From positions 1-64,000 of the forward strand of contig JARWMV010000029.1 of assembly GCA_030998015.1 (NCBI GenBank): 64,000 bases of DNA. The letters run 5' to 3'. A program made the translations under genes and the position numbers. The notes beneath the pieces were generated by a model that saw only the letters and a list, made by a program, of their open reading frames with translations, made no database searches and was not told the DNA's origin. This DNA is from Ceratorhiza oryzae-sativae. Taxonomy: Eukaryota; Basidiomycota; Agaricomycetes; Cantharellales; Ceratobasidiaceae. The stretch's first letter is position 1. Each line of letters starts with the position of its first letter. This document shows, piece after piece, positions 22,950-34,300 of the stretch.

Positions 22950-23385
22950 TGTCATGGCCTAGACCATGATGCAGATTTTATTATGATTTTCCTATATTTT
23001 ATACATCTCTCCTTCTCATATTTTTGGACAAGTCCTGTTTAATCAGATATATGCATAGAATTACTTACATGATCATGTGACCTTGTTGTTGATGTCCTGT
23101 TTGTACCTTCTGGAGTATTCTGTTACATGGCACCATTCTTACATTGTATGATAGTTGTCTTGCACCATATGTGTATTTGATATAGCTCATTGTATGAATA
23201 TATAAGGGAGAGTCTGAGAGCCTTAAGCCTCAGGACTTGACCTCCTGTCATATCCCCTCTACTACCTGTGTGACTTACAGTCCATAGTCCCTGCCCAGTC
23301 CTCTTAAGGACAAGTGCACCTACTTCTACATCCTTGCATCTTATTGCACCCTCACTGTGCATCCTACCTTAGATGTTGTCAGTAC
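22950..23385 (+). repeat. Family C 3' LTR (right end approximate)
   Basis: Starts TGTCATGGCCTAGACC directly after the polypurine tract. The TATA box (ATATATAAGGG) lies near 23196, followed by an imperfect inverted repeat AGTCTGAG/CTCAGGACT centred on CTTAAG, the same layout as the self-primer hairpins of A and B. The end is placed near TTGTCA by analogy; no second LTR is available. Confidence 0.55.
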
Positions 23386-23759
23386 AGCCTCCAGCATCAC
23401 TGCCCATAGGCTTTTCATTGCCATTTAGGTGTTTGACGTTACCCTTCAGGTCATAGCTCTGACAGAAAATGTGCATTTAGTCCAATTTTTGAGTGATTGC
23501 AATAGAATATTCACAAAATCCAGCTAGACAGACTGCAGTAAATGGTCAAAACATCTACTTTGTGCATCCAAATTTTTTGGATGTTCTCAGCATACAGAGT
23601 CCTCCCCACTATTGTTCTTGAACAAAGACCAGACATAGCACCACTTCATTGTGCAAAGGAGCTGAGAAGTGCAATGCTAAGCACACTGGTTTTTTGGATG
23701 CAGTCACAGAGTCCAATCCCAACATAACCCCTTACTCCAAGGCAAGGCATCATGTGATA
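23386..23759. repeat. Degenerate repeat, likely hAT subterminal sequence
   Basis: Contains ATCCAAATTTTTTGGATGTTC followed by a CAGAGTCC-like block. The same motif pair recurs near 53720 and 53960 in the inverted hAT-end copy. No gene seen. Confidence 0.4.
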
Positions 23760-24124
23760 CTAGCACTTTGGAGCACCCACTTGCATTGCTCCTTTGAGTT
23801 GCTGGCTGACAAGTTTCATTGCATGGAGGTGGATTATTTACACCCTGGCAAATCTTTACCGCCCCCTTGACTATCTCCCAAGATGTTAAAACTGTGTATG
23901 CCAAGTATGCTCCTTGTATCCAGGAGTATTTTCAGGCACATGTTGATTATTTGTACAAATGAATTGTGCATTAACAGTGACCTTGCCAGAACCTCAAGGC
24001 TGCTGTCCATGTAGCAATTGACAGGTGGACTAGCCCTATCTTAGAGTTGTACTTAGCCTAGTTGACATATGGTTTGACCAAAACAAAAGCAACCAATAAA
24101 TACTTGAGTTTATAAGGTGAGATC
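23760..24124 (+). pseudogene. hAT transposase fragment, N-terminal/first-Asp region
   Basis: Degenerate frames read CSFELLADKFHCMEVDYLHPG, then TISQDVKTVYAKYAPCIQEYF, then AAVHVAIDRWTSPILEL. The last block resembles the hAT signature around the first catalytic Asp (usually xxxDGWTSPN). It contains several stops. The sequence is cut at 24124 by the LTR of A2. The C-terminal dimerisation part of a hAT transposase appears on the same strand after the nest (50040-50441), so the two may be halves of one element. Confidence 0.5.
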
Positions 24125-24500
24125 TGTCGATGGCAACAAGTCAGGTGACAAGGAAAATAGTAAGAAAAGAAAAGAACTTGTATTTGATGAGAGGTCAAGT
24201 TCTTGAGGAGTCCTCTGCAAACTTGACCTGGTTTATATACATAGTACAAGCCACATCATAACAAACAAGTCCATACAGTGAGTCACGACCGATAAGAGAT
24301 AGAAGCAGTAGAAGCAACTGCGGAACTGTGGAATTTCACATCAGAGTTGAAATACATCTTGGTTAACAGTCCAGAACATCCCCTGAATCACATGACACAG
24401 ATATACCATAAAAGGCAAGTATGTTTTGAAGATGATCTCATAAAATGTAGTAAATTGAGAAAATATTATAGAGTGGGTATATGCGTGTCAGTTTGTGACA
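24125..24500 (-). repeat. Family A LTR, 3' LTR of A2
   Basis: Minus strand TGTCACAAACTGACACGC...TTGCCATCGACA, matching the A3 LTRs but CpG-depleted. The polypurine tract GAAGGGGGGAAG lies at 24501-24512. The 5-bp flank AGATC does not match the outer flank of the presumed 5' end (GTAGT after 49669). Confidence 0.85.
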
Positions 24501-27356
24501 CTTCCCCCCTTCAAGGCATGGGGGTCATGGGGTGCCTTTGGATGTGACTTGACATAGTTGGCAATGAGTTCTGGTGCATTCACCAGGTCATCATAAGTTA
24601 GCCATTGTCACTTGTCATAGCTGAGCCATTTGATGTAGTATTCAAAGATGTTAGACCTTTTGTTGTATTGTGACTTTATGATCTGTTCCACTTTGAATTC
24701 TTCTTCCCCTTCAGGAGTTACCACAGGTGGTGGTGGGGGAACCTGATGGCCATTGGGGTCGTCTTTATATCTGGTGAGAAGTGAAACATGAAACACTGGG
24801 TGTATTTTCATGGTTATCAGTAGGTCCAGTTTGAAAGCATGTGTGCCATGTTGTGCTACCACCTTGAATGGTCCAACTCTTTTGTGGGCCAGTTTCCTGG
24901 AGGCCTGTTGTGTCCGTATGTTCTTGGTATCAAGCCAGACTTTGTCTCCAACCTTAATAGCTTCTGGGGTCTGATGCTTCTGGTCATAGTATTCCTTGAT
25001 CCTCTGGTTTGCTATTTCCAGAGCTGCCTTAAGTTTGTCATGGCCCTTTTGGAGCCATTCTGCGTGGTTGTCTGCTAAGGGGAGTTCTTGTTCCTCCCTG
25101 TCCCCAACTGCCAGCCTTGGATGGAAACCATAGTTTGCAAAGAATGGTGATTTGCCAGTCAAGGTGTTGACACTGTTATTGTAGGCAAATTCAGCCAATG
25201 GTAGGAGCAGAACCCAGTTGTCTTGCCGGTCTGATACATAATGTCTGATGTACCCTTCCACTACTTGGTTGGCCCTTTCAGACTGGCCATCTGTCTGAGG
25301 GTGATATGCTGTGGAATAGGAGGGTTTTATATCCAGCCATTTGTATAAGTGCCTTAGGAATTTGGACGCAAAGTTGGGGCTGTGGTCTGAGATTGTTTTC
25401 TGTGGTAACCCATGAAGTTTCCATACATAGGTTAGGAACAAGTTGGTGCAATCCATAGCACTGGCTTCCGATTGGCATGGAATAAAGTGGACCATTTTTG
25501 TCAGGCGGTCGACAACTGTAAATATGGCATCAAACCCCTCTGACAGGGGTAGCCCAGTGATCAGGTCATAGGTAATTTCCTGCCAAGGTTTTTCTGGTGC
25601 TGGTATTGGGTTTAGGAGCCCTGGGGGAACTTGGTTGCTGTGCTTGTTCCTGATGCATGACTTGCAATGTGTAATGTATTTGTTGACTGATTTTTTCATT
25701 GATAACCACATGTATTTCCGATTTAGCAATTCATATGTTCTGAACTGCCCTGGGTGTCCTGCTGCTGGGCTATCGTGATGGCTTTTGATGACCAGTTTGT
25801 GAAGTTCTTTGTTATTCGGGACATAGATTCTGCCCTTGTGTTGTAAAAGTCCTTTGTCCCATTCCCAATCTTTAACCTTCTCATTGTCATCTAGGGCTTT
25901 TAGCACTTTTGATAGGTGTTTGTCCCCTGGGATAGCATCCCTAATGAGTTGTTCCAGGTTGTGGTCTGGTGTGATTGCTTGCAGGCACAGTGATTTCAGC
26001 TCAAAAAATTGATTTTGCGCAAGCAGAGCTTGGCTCTCACCCCCCTCTTTAGGGATGTGTCTTGACAGTCTAGAGAGTATGTCTGCCTGGCCATTCTTTG
26101 CCCCTTCAATGTATAGGATCTTGAATTCGAACCTGGATAGGAACTCGTGCCACTGTGTGACTCAACTGTTCAGTGGCTGATTCGTCTTCCAGTACTCCAA
26201 ATTCTTGCGGTCACAAACAATGTTTACTGGGTGTTCAGCCCCTTCTAGTAAGTGACGCCAGTGTTTGAGGGCCTTTATAATTGCCAGCATTTCTTTGTTG
26301 TAGATATCATAATTCCTTTCTGCTGGGACCATTGCCTTGGAGTAGTAAGAGATTGGGTGGAGCATTCCGTCTTCTCCATATTGCAGTAATACAGCACCTG
26401 TGGCATAGCCTGAGGTGTCTGTTTCCAAAATGAATGGTTTGCTGGGTTCTGGCTGAATTAGGAGGGGGGCTTCCTTTAATTTCTGCTTCAGCAGGTTCCA
26501 TGCCCGATCCCTTTCTTCTGTCCATTCCCACTTTATGTCCTTCTTGACAAGTTTGTAAAGACATTTTGTGATTTTTGAAAAGTCCTTTATGAAGTGCCTT
26601 AACCAATTTGCAAACCCCAGCCCTTCCAGGACTTCAGTTGGGTTGGTAGGGGTTGGCCATTCAACAGCCTTTTCAACCTTGGCTGGGTCTACTTTGATTC
26701 CCTGGGGAGTCACTACTATTCCCAGGTAGCCTACTTCAGTGACATCAAAAACACATTTCTCCAGGGTGCAGTATAGGCCAGCCTTTTGGAGATGATGCAA
26801 GACTTCTCTGACATGTTCATCCTGTTCTTCTTGGTTTTTTGAGAATACTAATATGTTGTCCATGTAGATTACTATGTAAATGCCTTCAATGTCCTGGAAT
26901 TCCTCCTGGATCATAGCCATGAAGGTTCCTGGTGCATTCTTTTGGCCAAATTGCATGACTAAGGGCTCATACAGCCTGTATTGGTCTTAAAAGCAGCCTT
27001 CCATTTGTCTCCTTCCCAAATCCATATGAGGTTGAAACCCCACTTTAGATCAAACTTGGTGAATATTTTTGCTCCATGCAAAGTCTCTACAATATCATTG
27101 ATGCATGGGAGTGGGTACACATTGGAGACCGTCATTTGTTTAGCTGCTGGTAGTCAATGCACATGTGCAGCTTCCCATTCTTTTTTTTAACAAATATGAC
27201 AGGGGATGCCATTGGCAACCTTGAGGGTCTAATATGCCCTGCTTTCAGTTGGCAGTCCAAGGTCTTGTGCAATTCTGCATCCTCCTTGACACCCACACTA
27301 TATATGGGGCCATGCCTTGGCTTGGCATCTGGTTTTAGATCTATTTCCATATCCCA
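24501..27356 (-). pseudogene. A2 Pol: RT to chromodomain, interrupted
   Basis: Minus strand. RT (QFGQKNAPGTFMAMIQEEF; catalytic box YMDNILVFSKN, second Asp changed to Asn), RNase H (ILETDTSGYATGAVLLQYG), integrase (HHDSPAAGHPGQFRTYELL; HCKSCIRNKH; DHSPNFASKF where Gly of DxGP is lost; PQTDGQSERANQVVEGYIR) and chromodomain (EEEFKVEQIIKSQYNKRSNIFEYYIKWL). Stops near 26160 and 24608. The upstream part of the same gene continues at 34301 after A3, which inserted within the PR-RT linker and duplicated TCCCA. Confidence 0.9.
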
Positions 27357-27733
27357 TGTCGACGACGACAAGTCAGGCAACGAGGAAAATAGTAAGAAAA
27401 GTAAAAGAACTTGTATTTGACGAGAGGTCAAGTTCTTGAGGAGTCCTCTGCGAACTTGACCTGGTTTATATACATAGTACGAGCCACATCATAACAAACA
27501 AGTCTGTACAGTGAGTCACGACAGATAAGAGATAGAAGCAGTAGAAGCAACTGCGGAACTGTGGAATTTCACATCAGAGTTGAAATACATCTCGGTTACC
27601 GGTCCGGAACATTCCCTGAGTCACATGACACAGATATACCATAAAAGGCATGTATGTTTTGAAGATGATCTCATAAAATGTAGAAAATCGAGAAAATATT
27701 GTAGAGTGGATGTATGCGTGTCAGTTCGTGACA
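27357..27733 (-). repeat. A3 3' LTR
   Basis: 377 bp, TGTCACGAACTGACACGC...GTCGTCGTCGACA on the minus strand. Polypurine tract GAAGGGGGGAAG at 27734-27745. Confidence 0.95.
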
Positions 27734-30700
27734 CTTCCCCCCTTCAAGGCACGGGGGTCCTGGGGTGCCTTTGGGTGCGACTTGACATAGTCAGCAATGA
27801 GTTCTGGTGCATTCACCAGGTCGTCATAGGTTAACCACTGTCGCTCGTCATAGCCAAGCCACTTGACATAGTATTCGAAGACGTTAGATCTTTTGTTGTA
27901 TCGTGACTTTATGATCTGTTCCACTTCGAACTCTTCTTCCCCTTCAGGAGTTACCACAGGTGGTGGTGGGGGAACCTGACGGCCATAGGGGTCGTCTTTA
28001 TATTTGGTCAGGAGTGAGACATGAAATACTGGGTGTATTTTCATGGTTATCGGTAGGTCCAATTTGTAGGCATTTGTGCCATGTTGTGCTACCACCTTGA
28101 ATGGTCCAACTCTTTTGTGGGCCAGTTTCCTGGAGGCCTGCTGTGTCCGTATGTTTTTGGTATCAAGCCAGACTTTGTCTCCAACCTTAATAGCTTCAGG
28201 AATCCGATGCTTCTGGTGTAGTATTCCTTGATCCTCTGGTTCGCGATTTCCAGGGCTGCCTTAAGTTCGTCATGGCCCTTTTGGAGCCATTCTGCATGGT
28301 TGTCCGCTAAGGGGAGTTCTGGTTCCTCCCTGTCCCCGACTGCTAGCCTTGGGTGGAAACCGTAGTTTGCGAAGAATGGTGATTTGCCAGTTGAGGCGTT
28401 GACACCATTATTGTAGGCAAATTCAGCTAATGGTAGGAGCAAGACCCAGTCATCTTGTCTGTCTGATACATAGTGTCTGATGTACCCTTCCACTACTTGG
28501 TTGGCTCGTTCAGACTGGCCATCCGTCTGAGGGTGGTATGCTGTGGAGTAGGAGGGTTTTATATCCAGTCGTTTGTATAAGTGCCTTAGGAATTTGGATG
28601 CGAAGTTGGGGCCACGGTCTGAGATTGTTTTCCGTGGTAACCCATGGAGTTTCCATACATATGTTAGGAACAAGTTGGCGCAATCCATAGCACTGGCTTC
28701 CGATTGACATGGAATAAAGTGGACCATTTTTGTCAGGCGGTCGACAACTGTAAATATGGCATCAAATCCCTCTGACAAGGGTAGTCTGGTAATCAGATCG
28801 TAGGTAATTTCCACCCAAGGTTTTTCTGGTGCAGGTATTGGGTTTAAGAGCCCTGGGGGGACTTGGTTGCTGTGCTTGTTCCTGATGCATGACTCGCAGT
28901 GTGTGACATATTCGTTGACTGATTTTTTCATTGATAACCATGTGTATTTGCGATTTAACAGCTCATATGTTCTGAACTGTCCTGGGTGTCCTGCTGCTGG
29001 ACTATCATGACGGCTTTCAATGACCAGTTTGCGAAGTTCTTTGTTATTTGGGACGTAGATTCTGCCCTTGTGTCGTAAGAGTCCTTCATCCCATTCCCAA
29101 TCTTTGACCTTCTCATTGTCATCTAGGGTTTTTAGCACTTTTGACAGGTGCTCATCCCCTGGGATAGCGTCCCTAATGAGTTGTTCCAGGTCATGGTCTG
29201 GTGTGATTGCCTGTAACCACAGGGATTTTAATTCCAAAAATTGGTTTTGTGCCAGCAGAGCTTGGCTCTCACCCCCCTCTTTTGGGATGTGTCTTGACAG
29301 CCTAGAGAGTATGTCTGCCTGACCATTCTTCGCCCCTTCAATATATAAAATCTTGAATTCGAACCTGGATAAAAACTCATGCCACCGTGTGACTCGACCG
29401 TTCAGTGGCCGATTTGTCTTCCAATACTCCAAATTCTTGTGGTCACAGACAATGTTTACTGGGTGTTCGGCCCCTTCTAGCAAATGACGCCAGTGTTTAA
29501 GGGCCTTGATAATTGCCAGCATTTCTTTGTTGTAGATATCGTAGTTTCTTTCTGCTGGGACCATTGCCTTGGAGTAATAGGAAATTGGGTGGAGCATTCC
29601 GTCCTCTCCATATTGCAGTAATACAGCGCCTGTGGCATAGCCTGAGGCGTCGGTTTCCAAAATGAATGGTTTGTTGGGTTCTGGCTGAATTAGGAGGGGG
29701 GCTTCTTTTAATTTTTGCTTCAGCAGATTCCATGCTTGATCCCTTTCTGCTGTCCATTCCCATTTTACGTCCTTTTTGACAAGTTCATAAAGACATCTTG
29801 TGATTTTCGAAAAGTCTTTTATGAAGTGCCTCAACCAATTTGCAAACCCCAACCCTTCCAGGACTTCGGTTGGGTTGGTAGGGGTTGGCCATTCAACAGC
29901 TTTTTCGACCTTGGCTGGGTCTACTTTAATTCCCTGGGGAGTCACTATTATTCCCAGGTAATCGACTTCAGTGACATCGAAAACACATTTCTCCAAGGCG
30001 CAGTATAGGCCAGCTTTTTGGAGGCGACGTAAGACCTCCTTGACATGTTCATCATGTTCTTCCTGGTTTTTGGAGAATACTAGTATGTCGTCCATGTAAA
30101 TTACAACATAAATGCCTTCGATGTCCTGGAATTCTTCTCAGATCATGGCCATGAAGGTTCCCGGTGCATTCTTTTGACCGAATTGCATAACTAGAGGCTC
30201 ATACAGCCCGTATTTGGTCTTGAAAGCGGCCTTCCATTCGTCTCCTTCCCGAATTCGTATGAGGTTGAAACCCCACTTTAGGTCAAACTTGGTGAATATC
30301 TTTGCCCCCCGCAAGGTTTCCACAATATCATTGATGCGCGGGAGTGGGTACACATTGGAGACAGTCATTTCGTTTAGCCGACGGTAGTCAATGCACATGC
30401 ACAGCTTCCCATTCTTCTTTTTGACGAATATGACTGGGGATGCCATTGGTGACCTTGAGGGTCTGATATGCCCTGCTTTTAGTTGGCGATCCAAGGTTTT
30501 GCGCAATTCTGCATCTTCCTTGACACCCACGCTATATATGGGACCATGCCTTGGCTTGGCATCTGGTTTTAAATCTATTTCCATATCCCACTTCCTATGG
30601 GGTGGTAATGGTTGGACGTCGTCTTCTTCGGCAAATATTTTCTGGAATTCTTTATATTTTGTTGGGAGGGAGTCTAAGGAGTCCAGCTGGAGCTCCTTAG

Positions 30701-31249
30701 GTTCATTTGCACGCACGTGCAAGGGTTTTGTGATGCAGTGCTTCAGGCATATTGGTGAGTTGAACTTCATGTCCTTCCCATCCCAATCAATGTCGGGGTT
30801 ATGGAATTTGAGCCATGACATGCCCAGGACTAAATCGTTTTTGCCGACGTTCACAACATAGGCGCTGAGGATTTCTCGGTGCTCCTGAATGCACAACTCA
30901 AAGGTGCAGTAATGGGTCACAGACCCAGAGTCTATCTCCCTTCCATCGATTACCCTCAATTTCTTGGGTGTTTTTAGGGCAATGGTAGGAATACGGTATT
31001 GTTTAATCAAATCTTCATGTATAAATACTGACGTGGCCCCTGAGTCTATCATGGCCCATCCGTTGAATTTTTTCATGTTATATGCAGACTTGTGTTGGGG
31101 GTTATGCGCAGAGGGAATGCATGAAAGAAAAACTGTAGTTGTGATTGGTTTCCTAACGACATACATTCCATTTCCATATTTTTATTTTCATTATGCGCAT
31201 TTTGTAACATAACGCCCAAGACCGCCCCCCTGGCACGGTTTGAGCTCAT
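27721..31249 (-). pseudogene. A3 Pol with chromodomain
   Basis: The ATG overlaps the gag stop (ATGA). Protease WAMIDSGATSVFIHEDLI with LVLGMSWLKFHNPD. RT YMDDILVFSKN is intact at the catalytic Asps. RNase H ILETDASGYATGAVLLQYG. Integrase HDSPAAGHPGQFRTYELL, CESCIRNKH, DRGPNFASKF, PQTDGQSERANQVVEGYIR. Chromodomain EEEFEVEQIIKSRY, VFEYYVKWLGYDERQWLTY. Breaks: one-base loss near 31098 (CCCCCGAAC expected, CCCCCAAC present), TGA at 30138-30140 (A2 has Gln; CGA is the likely source) and one-base loss near 28216. Otherwise open, so it was active recently compared with A1 and A2. Confidence 0.93.
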
Positions 31250-32632
31250 TCTTTTACCGACTCGTCGTCGGTTGTTTCTACATCCTCAACCACTGCCTCG
31301 TATCCTGACATCTTGGCTGATGGGCATTTGGCGGCAATGTGGCCGCGCCCTCCACAGTTGTAGCAGGTGTTTGTCCCCTTTCCTTTTCCTGCGCTATCCA
31401 GTCCATTGCGTCTGGATCCTTTGCCTTGGGGCCGCTGGCGGATGTTATCCTTCTTTATGTTTGAAGGATTCTTGTATGTTGGCATTACTGCCATCGTAAC
31501 GGACGGTTGGAACAGTGAAGCCCTTTGCATTGGGGCCAATGGCTACAATTTGACCCTTTATAGCCCTGCCATCTTTAATCTTGTATACTCGTTCCCCATT
31601 CTTGAACTTCTCTTTTTGGGGGGCGTTTTGGGGGTTATTCGTGAGCCGGCTGGTTGAAGCATTGTTGCTGCTGGACTTGTTACCCCCATGAGCTGTCCTC
31701 TTGCTACCGAAAGAGATGAGGTGGCGGTCAATTTCTAAGGCCCGCTGTGTGAGCTGGGCAAATGTCTTTGTGCGAGGGTCATAGTTTTGGGCCACCATGC
31801 TATCTGTTACGTCTGACGACAGACCATCATAGAACTGATCATGCATGGCGGCATCATTGTAGTTGAGGCCTGTGGAATATAGGTTGAATAGGGTGAGGTA
31901 GTCCTGAACCGTCTTGGATTGTTTCAACTTCCGCCACTTGTCGCGGTTATTTTCAGTGCGGTTCAAATCCCCATATCGGGTAGTAAATTCTTGCCAGAAT
32001 AAATTGGCATCGTGAAGCCAGGGGATCGCAGTTCCAGGGTTGAGAATTTCGAATTCCTCATATGAGTTAACCCATTCAGCTGCTGACCCTTCGAGATAAG
32101 AGGTGATGAAGGCGACTACTTGGTCAGCCGAGTGCCCACTCATGTTTGTATTGATATATCGGGCACATGCAATTCTGAATGAGATGGCGTCTTCCCGCTT
32201 TGTGCCATCAAACTTTTGAGGGGCGGCCATCTTGACCTTTGCAGTTGACCCTCCAGAAGGAGCAGGTGCTGTTGGTTGTGGTTGGACTGTACCCGTGGGA
32301 GCCAGTACTTGGACAGCGCCTGAGCCACCCATGGAGGTGTTGATTTGCGCTTCAATGCGCGTGATAGTAGTTTGAAGAATGGCTAACATTCCCACTAGGT
32401 TATTGACATTGGTGGCTAGTCCGGCCACATCCGCATCTACTTTTGTCTGATTTGTGGTAAGTTTGGCCTCGAGTGAATCTGTGTAGGTCTTATTATTGTG
32501 TTCGACGTCCCCAATATCATTTTGGAGATTATTGGTTCGCTCTTGCAGTTCGTCCATTGATCGAAGCATATAGATGACCTTATCTTCATCAGACATATTC
32601 GCCCAAGCAGGGGCAGGAGGTTGTGACGCCAT
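31246..32632 (-). pseudogene. A3 Gag, one frameshift
   Basis: Starts MASQPPAPAWANMSDEDKV. Heptad-rich region (about 20-105), capsid-like domain (KMAAPQKFDGTKREDAISF; SYLEGSAAEWVNSYEEF; FWQEFTTRYGDLNRTENNRD; KQSKTVQDYLTLFNLYS), an SH3-like spacer (KFKNGERVYKIKDGRAIKG) and a CCHC knuckle (CYNCGGRGHIAAKC). Compared with A2, two bases are missing near 31460, putting the knuckle out of frame. The 3' end overlaps the pol start by ATGA. Confidence 0.92.
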
Positions 32633-32843
32633 TTCAGAGAAGGTTTGATAGAATTTTTAAAGGCGACGGAGACAGTAAGGAAGTACAGGGAATTGGGAAT
32701 TGTTTTGGTAATATAGGATTTCTTTCCCCCGCACGAGTCTATAAATTTCAAAGTTTCTGATCCCTGCGAACCTTAGCCAGGTATCGTCCAAGTCCCAACT
32801 TTTGGTGTCTTGGCAACGGTATGGGCACTCCACCCTCTTTAAT

Positions 32844-33597
32844 TTAGTTTGATCCCGCAGGAGTGTCTCCTTGGGGAGGATTGGCTTGGGCTGCTGGAAG
32901 GGATGTTTCTTCCTGAATTGGCGAGCCCGTGCCACTTAGAAAGGTGGGGTGAGGAAGGTCTGACGGCGTTGAGAAGACGGGGAAGGCGTACTTGTGGGGT
33001 TCAACTGTTTCTCGGACTATAGCTTCTAGTCTGAGATGGTCTTGGAGGAGGGATAGGTAGTCCTCCTGGTGTTCGCGCAAACGCTCAGTTAAGTATGCGC
33101 AACGGGCCTCGGCTTCGTGAAGTTTTTCACGGGTTTCTTCGTACTTATTCCGGTAATAACGGTACCTGTCTTGGAAGTTTTCGATAGTGTTTAACAGGTG
33201 ACGAAGAAGCTGTTGACCGAGGTTCTCCAGCTTAGAGCTGGTTGCGAGGGATGGTGTAGTAATAGAGGAATTTGTCCTTCTTAGGACAATAGGGGCAGCG
33301 CGCGGGGAAGGTGGCTTCGTTTGGCCGACGGCAGATCTTGCACTCAGGGGCACCTGGCTCGGTGACGAAGGCTTGTTGGGCACGTCCGACTCTCTGGGGG
33401 CGGACTTTGATAATTACTACTCGGCTAAAATCGATGTGCCCTGCTTCTTCAAGGATACTTTCGACCGAGTTGAGGGTGAAGCAGTGGATCGATAGGTGTC
33501 CGAACCACCCACACAGACGGCAGCGCTGATCTTCTGTAAAAGGTTGTGCCACTTGAGGGCCGTGCGTTCCGTCAGAGACGTACTCGAGCAAGAGCAA
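32844..33597 (-). CDS. A3 leader ORF0: zinc-binding frame overlapping coiled-coil frame
   Basis: Two overlapping open frames upstream of gag. Frame a (33597 to 33232) has the metal-binding pattern CRLCGWFGHLSIHC ... CKICRRPNEATFPARCPYC and ends at a TAA. Frame b (33383 to 32844, +1 relative to a) is a charged coiled coil (NKYEETREKLHEAEARCAYL, LTERLREHQEDYLSLLQDHL) ending PSDLPHPTFLSGTG and a Pro-rich tail. The same overlap and the TAA occur in A1 and A2, so it is not a random frameshift. One fused product by +1 frameshift or splicing, or two proteins, are possible. Function unknown. Confidence 0.6.
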
Positions 33598-33901
33598 GAT
33601 AAAAGGAAAAATAGACCCTTTCCCGAGTCTATGGGAATAGGAAGGTGACCTCCGTTGCTCAGCTACTTAAGGGCAATGAGCGACCCCACCTCTTGTTGAC
33701 GAAAGAGATTAGAGAACCGAAGCTTGTTACGACGTGTGAGGGACCTGGCTATGCAAGGTTTCACAGAGGCGCGTATAGGGCAACGATATCTCGTGACTGT
33801 GGATAGGTGGAGTGGGATTGGGGAAGGCAACGAGGAGTTATCTCGAGACGACGCCGACGGCGTTCCAAACGTATCCCAGACGACACTGAGACTTACGATT
33901 G

Positions 33902-33916
33902 TCAAGAACTTGACCT
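33902..33916 (-). promoter_or_regulatory. A3 self-primer binding site
   Basis: AGGTCAAGTTCTTGA (minus strand), 2 nt inside the 5' LTR, is exactly complementary to TCAAGAACTTGACCT in the LTR (34001 to 33987). That segment starts 33 nt downstream of TATATAA (34034-34028). Same arrangement as Tf1/sushi self-priming. Confidence 0.75.
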
Positions 33917-33918
33917 GA

Positions 33919-34295
33919 TGTCGACGACGACAAGTCAGGCAACGAGGAAAATAGTAAGAAAAGTAAAAGAACTTGTATTCGACGAGAGGTCAAGTTCTTG
34001 AGGAGTCCTCTGCGAACTTGACCTGGTTTATATACATAGTACAAGCCACATCATAACAAACAAGTCCGTACAGTGAGTCACGACAGATAAGAGATAGAAG
34101 CAGTAGAAGCGACTGCGGAACTGCGGAATTTCACATCAGAGTTGAAATACATCTCGGTTACCGGTCCGGAACATTCCCTGAGTCACATGACACAGATATA
34201 CCATAAAAGGCATGTATGTTTTGAAGATGATCTCATAAAATGTAGAAAATCGAGAAAATATTGTAGAGTGGATGTATGCGTGTCAGTTTGTGACA
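33919..34295 (-). repeat. A3 5' LTR
   Basis: 377 bp, 371 of 377 positions identical to the 3' LTR. TATATAA at 34034-34028. Inverted repeat GGTCAAGTTC/GAACTTGACC flanks the predicted start site. Confidence 0.95.
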
Positions 34296-34300
34296 TCCCA

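Larger units (their letters stand above)
27357..34295 (-). mobile_element. Copy A3: near-complete chromovirus (6.94 kb)
   Basis: Minus-strand Ty3/gypsy element with two 377-bp LTRs (27357-27733 and 33919-34295), flanked by the 5-bp duplication TCCCA (27352-27356 and 34296-34300). Removing it restores the A2 reading frame (CATATCCCACTTCC, as in A3's own sequence at 30585). Order in element sense: LTR, self-primer site, ORF0, Gag, Pol (PR-RT-RH-IN-chromodomain), polypurine tract, LTR. The LTRs differ at six sites, all CpG transitions. Pol has one TGA and two frameshifts and Gag has one frameshift. Confidence 0.95.

Noticed and set aside
23542..23727. Short ORFs between family C LTR and hAT fragment
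   Set aside because: Low-complexity, no homology, and the region matches hAT subterminal repeat sequence elsewhere in the window.
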